Positions 6,216 through 8,040 of a stretch of 8,040 nt of DNA are shown here, one piece after another. The DNA lies in assembly GCA_900548845.1 (NCBI GenBank), contig URMI01000039.1:1-8040 (forward strand), written 5' to 3'. Source of the stretch: an uncultured Clostridia bacterium. GTDB taxonomy: Bacteria; Bacillota; Clostridia; Christensenellales; Borkfalkiaceae. The notes beneath the pieces were generated by a model. It saw only the letters and a program-made list of their open reading frames with translations, had not been told where the DNA came from and ran no database searches. A program made the translations under genes and the position numbers. Positions within the stretch are counted from its first letter, which is position 1. Every line of letters begins with the position of its first letter.

Positions 6216-6464
6216 ATGGCATTTAATTCGCTTTATCGCCCGCCCACCGTTTTGTCCTTATTGGACAATAAGTGCCCTGCGGGTACAAATTGGGGGAGCC
6301 AGCGCAGGGAAACCCTGCTCGGCTCAGTGATTTTTAGTTCACACTTTTTTGTGCGAGCACAAAAAAGTCGTGAGGGGCGAGAAAGCGCTTTCTTGGCAAA
6401 GCCCCGGTGGGGCTTTGACCGCTTTCGAGCTTGGAAACGGCGCATTGTGCGCGCCGTTTCCTGA
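6216..6464 (+). CDS. Doubtful 82-residue ORF inside the structured region
   Basis: ATG at 6216 has a good SD, GAGGAG (6204-6209), at 6-nt spacing, and the frame stays open to 6464. The product begins MAFNSLYRPPTVLSLLDNK, is rich in Arg and Ser, and has no signal peptide or domain I recognise. Much of it is encoded by the two arms of perfect palindromes: HFFVRAQKS comes from 6340-6368 and AKPRWGF from 6397-6417. Sequence constraint is therefore better explained by DNA or RNA folding than by protein function. A repeat-encoded small protein cannot be excluded. Confidence 0.22.
   Translation: MAFNSLYRPPTVLSLLDNKCPAGTNWGSQRRETLLGSVIFSSHFFVRAQKSREGRESAFLAKPRWGFDRFRAWKRRIVRAVS
6252..6268. repeat. 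Hairpin TTGTCC/GGACAA
   Basis: A perfect 6-bp stem, TTGTCC (6252-6257) and GGACAA (6263-6268), with a 5-nt loop TTATT. Confidence 0.65.
6275..6325. repeat. Nested hairpin with an alternative upstream partner
   Basis: GCAGGG (6304-6309) pairs with CCCTGC (6313-6318) over an AAA loop, enclosed by GAGCC (6296-6300)/GGCTC (6321-6325). The same GCAGGG, extended to CGCAGGG (6303-6309), can instead pair with an identical upstream CCCTGCG (6275-6281). The two folds are mutually exclusive. Confidence 0.75.
6339..6373. repeat. Long hairpin, 12 bp perfect plus 4 bp after a bulge
   Basis: ACTTTTTTGTGC (6343-6354) and GCACAAAAAAGT (6357-6368) are perfectly complementary around GA. They are extended by TCAC (6339-6342)/GTGA (6370-6373) with a single bulged C at 6369. 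An A6 tract replaces the T tract expected after a terminator stem. Confidence 0.88.
6381..6426. repeat. Nested hairpins around a 9-bp GC/AT stem
   Basis: The inner stem CAAAGCCCC (6397-6405)/GGGGCTTTG (6409-6417) is perfect, with loop GGT. The outer stem GAAAGCG (6381-6387)/CGCTTTC (6420-6426) is also perfect. GAAAGCGCTTTC (6381-6392) is itself palindromic and would compete with the outer stem. Confidence 0.88.
6433..6461. repeat. Perfect 11-bp hairpin
   Basis: GGAAACGGCGC (6433-6443) and GCGCCGTTTCC (6451-6461) pair perfectly around a 7-nt loop (ATTGTGC). The putative 82-codon ORF stops at 6464, just past it. Confidence 0.9.
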
Positions 6465-6486
6465 CCGAGCGCGGTCTCTACCGCGC
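6463..6486. repeat. Two overlapping, mutually exclusive GC hairpins
   Basis: GACCG (6463-6467)/CGGTC (6472-6476) forms a 5-bp stem. GCGCGGT (6469-6475)/ACCGCGC (6480-6486) forms a 7-bp stem that uses some of the same bases. Confidence 0.75.
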
Positions 6487-6556
6487 GAGAAGGCGCTGCC
6501 GCGCTTTTAAGCATCGTTGTCGCCCACGAGCTTTGCTGTCATTCTAAGCACAATAA

Positions 6557-6604
6557 GCCTTTGGCGAAAGGCAAATTGAGTCCTGCTGCGCAAGGCAACC
6601 TTGC
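6557..6604. repeat. Two short hairpins in tandem
   Basis: GCCTTT (6557-6562)/AAAGGC (6567-6572) has loop GGCG. GCAAGG (6590-6595)/CCTTGC (6599-6604) has a CAA loop. Both are perfect 6-bp stems. Confidence 0.6.
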
Positions 6605-6627
6605 TTGCAGAAGGAGATTTAGAGAGA

Positions 6628-6661
6628 AGGGCTCCCGAAAAAGTCGCGTCAGCGAGTTTTT
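6628..6661. repeat. Direct repeat, copy 1 (110-bp period)
   Basis: This matches 6738-6771 at 31 of 34 positions. It can fold through CGAAAAA (6636-6642)/TTTTTCG (6657-6663) with an inner TCGC (6644-6647)/GCGA (6652-6655) stem. Similarity continues weakly into the following purine-rich SD-like stretch GAGGAG. Confidence 0.85.
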
Positions 6662-6703
6662 CGAGAAGAGGAGCGGCGAGCATCAAAGCAAAGCCGCGAG
6701 GAA

Positions 6704-6734
6704 CGCAGCGGCATGCTAAATTTGCTCCGCTGCG
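6704..6734. repeat. Perfect 8-bp inverted repeat between the two direct-repeat copies
   Basis: CGCAGCGG (6704-6711) and CCGCTGCG (6727-6734) are exact reverse complements separated by 15 nt. Confidence 0.8.
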
Positions 6735-6737
6735 ACG

Positions 6738-6771
6738 AGGGCTCCCGAAGAAGTCGCGCCAGCGGGTTTTT
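6738..6771. repeat. Direct repeat, copy 2, next to the dprA ribosome binding site
   Basis: Second copy of the 34-bp repeat. Its three substitutions relative to copy 1 keep a fold possible: TCCC (6743-6746) can pair with GGGA (6773-6776), AAGAA (6748-6752) with TTTTT (6767-6771) and TCGC (6754-6757) with GCGG (6762-6765), with some G-U pairs and mismatches. It ends about 10 nt before the AGGAGG SD of dprA (6781-6786), so folding could affect dprA translation. Confidence 0.85.
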
Positions 6772-6791
6772 GGGGATAAAAGGAGGCGGAT

Positions 6792-7877
6792 ATGACGCAG
6801 GAAGAGCTGGGGATCGTATGGCTTTGCGGGTGCACGGAGCTTGAAAAGCGCGAGTGCGCCGCCCTTCTGCGCGCTGCCGCTTCTCCCGCACGGCTTCTCG
6901 AAGAATACGAAAAAATTGCGCCGACCGTGATAAATTCTCCCAAGGCGCGGTTATATAAAGAGAGAGACGCGCGCTTTGCGGCGGCTTCGCAGCTTTTGAA
7001 ACGGCTGGAACGGGAGGGGTGTTTCCCCATCACCGTGCTCGACGAGGACTACCCCGAAGCGCTCAAAAACATCGCCTCTCCGCCCCTTTTGTTATACGGG
7101 AAGGGCGACCGTTCCCTGCTTATCAAGCGCAAGTTCTGCATCGTCGGCTCGCGCGTGACGCCGCCGTGGGCGGAGAGCCTCGGCAAAGCGATCGCAGGGG
7201 AGCTCGCCTCCCGTTTCTGCATCGTCACGGGGCTGGCGGAAGGGGGAGACAGCGCCGCCATTGCGGGTGCGCTCCCTTGTAAGAACCTCATCTCGGTACT
7301 GCCCTGCGGCATCTTCGGCTGTTATCCCGCCTCGCATGCGGGGCTCAAGGAACAGATCGCAAAAAGCGGGCTGCTCCTCAGTGAGTATCCGCCCGACGAG
7401 GGCGTGAAAAAGTACAGCTTTCACGAGCGCAACCGCCTGCTTGCGGGTCTTTCGGAGGGTGTGCTCGTCCTCTCGGCAGGCGCAAGGAGCGGCGCGCTCA
7501 TCACGGCGAACTGCGCGGCGGAATTCGGCCGCGACGTGTTCGCGCTTCCCTACCGCCCCAACGAGACGCGCGGCGCGGGCTGCAACGACCTTCTGAAAAA
7601 GGGCGCTTCCCTCGTGACGGAAGCGGAGGACATCCTCTCCTTCTACGGCTTCGAAACGCAAAAGCAGGGGGAGAGGACGGAAGAAAAGGGGCCTTCCCTC
7701 ACCCCCGAAGAGCGGCGCGTGTATGAAGTCCTGCGCGATGGGGGAGAATTGCACTCGTCCGTTTTGGCGGAGCGGGCGGGAATGAAAATTTTTGAGGCGG
7801 CGGCAGTGCTTTCTTCGCTCGAACTCAAAGGGCTCGCCGTCAAGGCGGGCGGGAACCGCTATTCCCTTGCGCACTGA
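6792..7877 (+). CDS. dprA: DNA-processing protein DprA (Smf)
   Basis: A 361-residue cytoplasmic protein that binds incoming single-stranded DNA during transformation and loads RecA. Order of parts: helical N-terminal region (1-75), Rossmann-fold core (about 80-285) and C-terminal winged helix (about 302-360, LTPEERRVYEVL...NRYSL). Core motifs: IVGSR (117-121), TGLAEGGDSAAIAGAL (146-161), SEYPP (197-201), FHERNRLLAGLSEGVLVL (210-227) and ARSGALITAN (231-240). The start ATG has SD AGGAGG (6781-6786) at 5-nt spacing. The usual GLARGIDxxAH motif is degenerate: Arg is Glu150, Ile is Gly152 and His is Ile157. The region aligning with the GCGLDxxYPxEN motif is also changed (PCGIFGCYPASH). The RNR motif (213-215) is intact. 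This suggests an unusually divergent DprA, possibly with altered DNA or partner binding. topA follows at 23 nt, the gene order common in Bacillota. Confidence 0.93.
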   Translation: MTQEELGIVWLCGCTELEKRECAALLRAAASPARLLEEYEKIAPTVINSPKARLYKERDARFAAASQLLKRLEREGCFPITVLDEDYPEALKNIASPPLLLYGKGDRSLLIKRKFCIVGSRVTPPWAESLGKAIAGELASRFCIVTGLAEGGDSAAIAGALPCKNLISVLPCGIFGCYPASHAGLKEQIAKSGLLLSEYPPDEGVKKYSFHERNRLLAGLSEGVLVLSAGARSGALITANCAAEFGRDVFALPYRPNETRGAGCNDLLKKGASLVTEAEDILSFYGFETQKQGERTEEKGPSLTPEERRVYEVLRDGGELHSSVLAERAGMKIFEAAAVLSSLELKGLAVKAGGNRYSLAH

Positions 7878-7900
7878 GCGCGGGGCTTTAAGGAGCTTTT

Positions 7901-8040
7901 ATGGATCTCATCATCGTAGAGTCGCCTTCCAAGGCGAAGACCATTTCCAAATATCTCAAGGGGAAGTACCGCGTGGATGCGTCCGGCGGACACATCCGCG
8001 ATCTCCCTCAAAAGACGCTGGGCGTTGCCGTCGAAAAGAA
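7901..8040 (+). CDS. topA: DNA topoisomerase I, N-terminal fragment
   Basis: The first 46 codons (plus two bases) of type IA topoisomerase I, which relaxes negative supercoils through a 5'-phosphotyrosine intermediate. The start of the TOPRIM domain is unmistakable: [19 protein letters not shown] (1-19), with catalytic-site Glu7 in the VESPSKA motif, then [12 protein letters not shown] (25-36). SD AAGGAG (7890-7895) sits 5 nt before ATG. The gene runs off the right edge; the catalytic tyrosine is outside the window. The 23-nt gap from dprA, with no terminator in it, indicates co-transcription. Confidence 0.97.
   Translation, partial: MDLIIVESPSKAKTISKYLKGKYRVDASGGHIRDLPQKTLGVAVEK

Larger units (their letters stand above)
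6181..6791. other. Structured, gene-poor region between comM and dprA (mosaic of palindromic repeats or structured RNA)
   Basis: About 610 bp hold no convincing conserved gene but at least ten perfect or nearly perfect hairpins, listed separately, several of which are mutually exclusive. The left part (6175-6486) consists of back-to-back stems and includes an 82-codon ORF. The right part (6537-6790) starts with TGTCATTCTAAGC and carries an imperfect 34-bp direct repeat offset by exactly 110 bp, whose second copy abuts the dprA SD. No promoter with convincing -35/-10 boxes was found. Interpretation is open: stacked intergenic repeats (MITE/BIME-like), a structured RNA, or both. Confidence 0.75.

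Noticed and set aside
6339..6373. Intrinsic terminator from the 12-bp hairpin
   Set aside because: The T6 lies in the 5' arm and A6 in the 3' arm; the sequence after the stem is GGGGCGAG rather than a T run, and the reverse strand also lacks a T tail outside the stem.
6181..6791. CRISPR array
   Set aside because: Only two imperfect repeat copies with a single 110-bp period, no regular spacers and no cas genes.
6181..6791. OLE or another known large RNA of similar size
   Set aside because: Size and dense structure are suggestive, but I recognise no diagnostic sequence of a named class, and the mosaic of two different repeat types argues against a single known RNA.

Overview
The window looks like a GC-rich chromosomal segment from a Gram-positive, Clostridia-type bacterium (Bacillota). 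The evidence is a VanW-family exported protein, strong Shine-Dalgarno (SD) sequences, sigma-A-like promoters, a probable L19 leader, and the rplS ... comM-dprA-topA backbone familiar from Bacillota. Finer placement is an inference I cannot test here. All supported genes are on the + strand. The first 11 bases exactly match the 3' end of the Illumina adapter, so the left edge is probably a contig end carrying adapter remnant.

Layout: (1) 1-1935 holds the 3' end of recF, a PHP-domain phosphoesterase gene, a vanW-like gene and possibly a 20-residue basic mini-ORF. Each is joined to the next by a 4-nt stop/start overlap, so the set reads as one translationally coupled operon. (2) 1942-2462 is a self-contained rplS unit: promoter, structured leader resembling the L19 autoregulatory leader, ribosomal protein L19 gene and intrinsic terminator. 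(3) 2482-4583 is a second self-contained unit: promoter, a 661-residue polytopic membrane protein resembling a degenerate PMT/GT39-type glycosyltransferase with a large extracytoplasmic insert, and terminator. (4) 4663-6180 is comM (YifB-type Mg-chelatase-like AAA+ protein). (5) 6181-6791 is about 610 bp with no convincing gene but an unusual density of perfect hairpins, mutually exclusive pairings and a direct repeat with a 110-bp period. (6) 6792-8040 is dprA followed by the start of topA, closely spaced.

RecF, ComM, DprA and TopA all act on DNA (recombination, ssDNA handling during natural transformation, topology). rplS and topA are housekeeping genes. The PHP phosphatase may salvage nucleotides. 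The VanW and PMT-like proteins belong to the cell envelope. The most unusual part is the structured 6175-6790 interval between comM and dprA. It looks like a mosaic of palindromic repeats or a structured RNA, with alternative pairings around a small ORF that has its own ribosome binding site. I did not recognise a described system in it.
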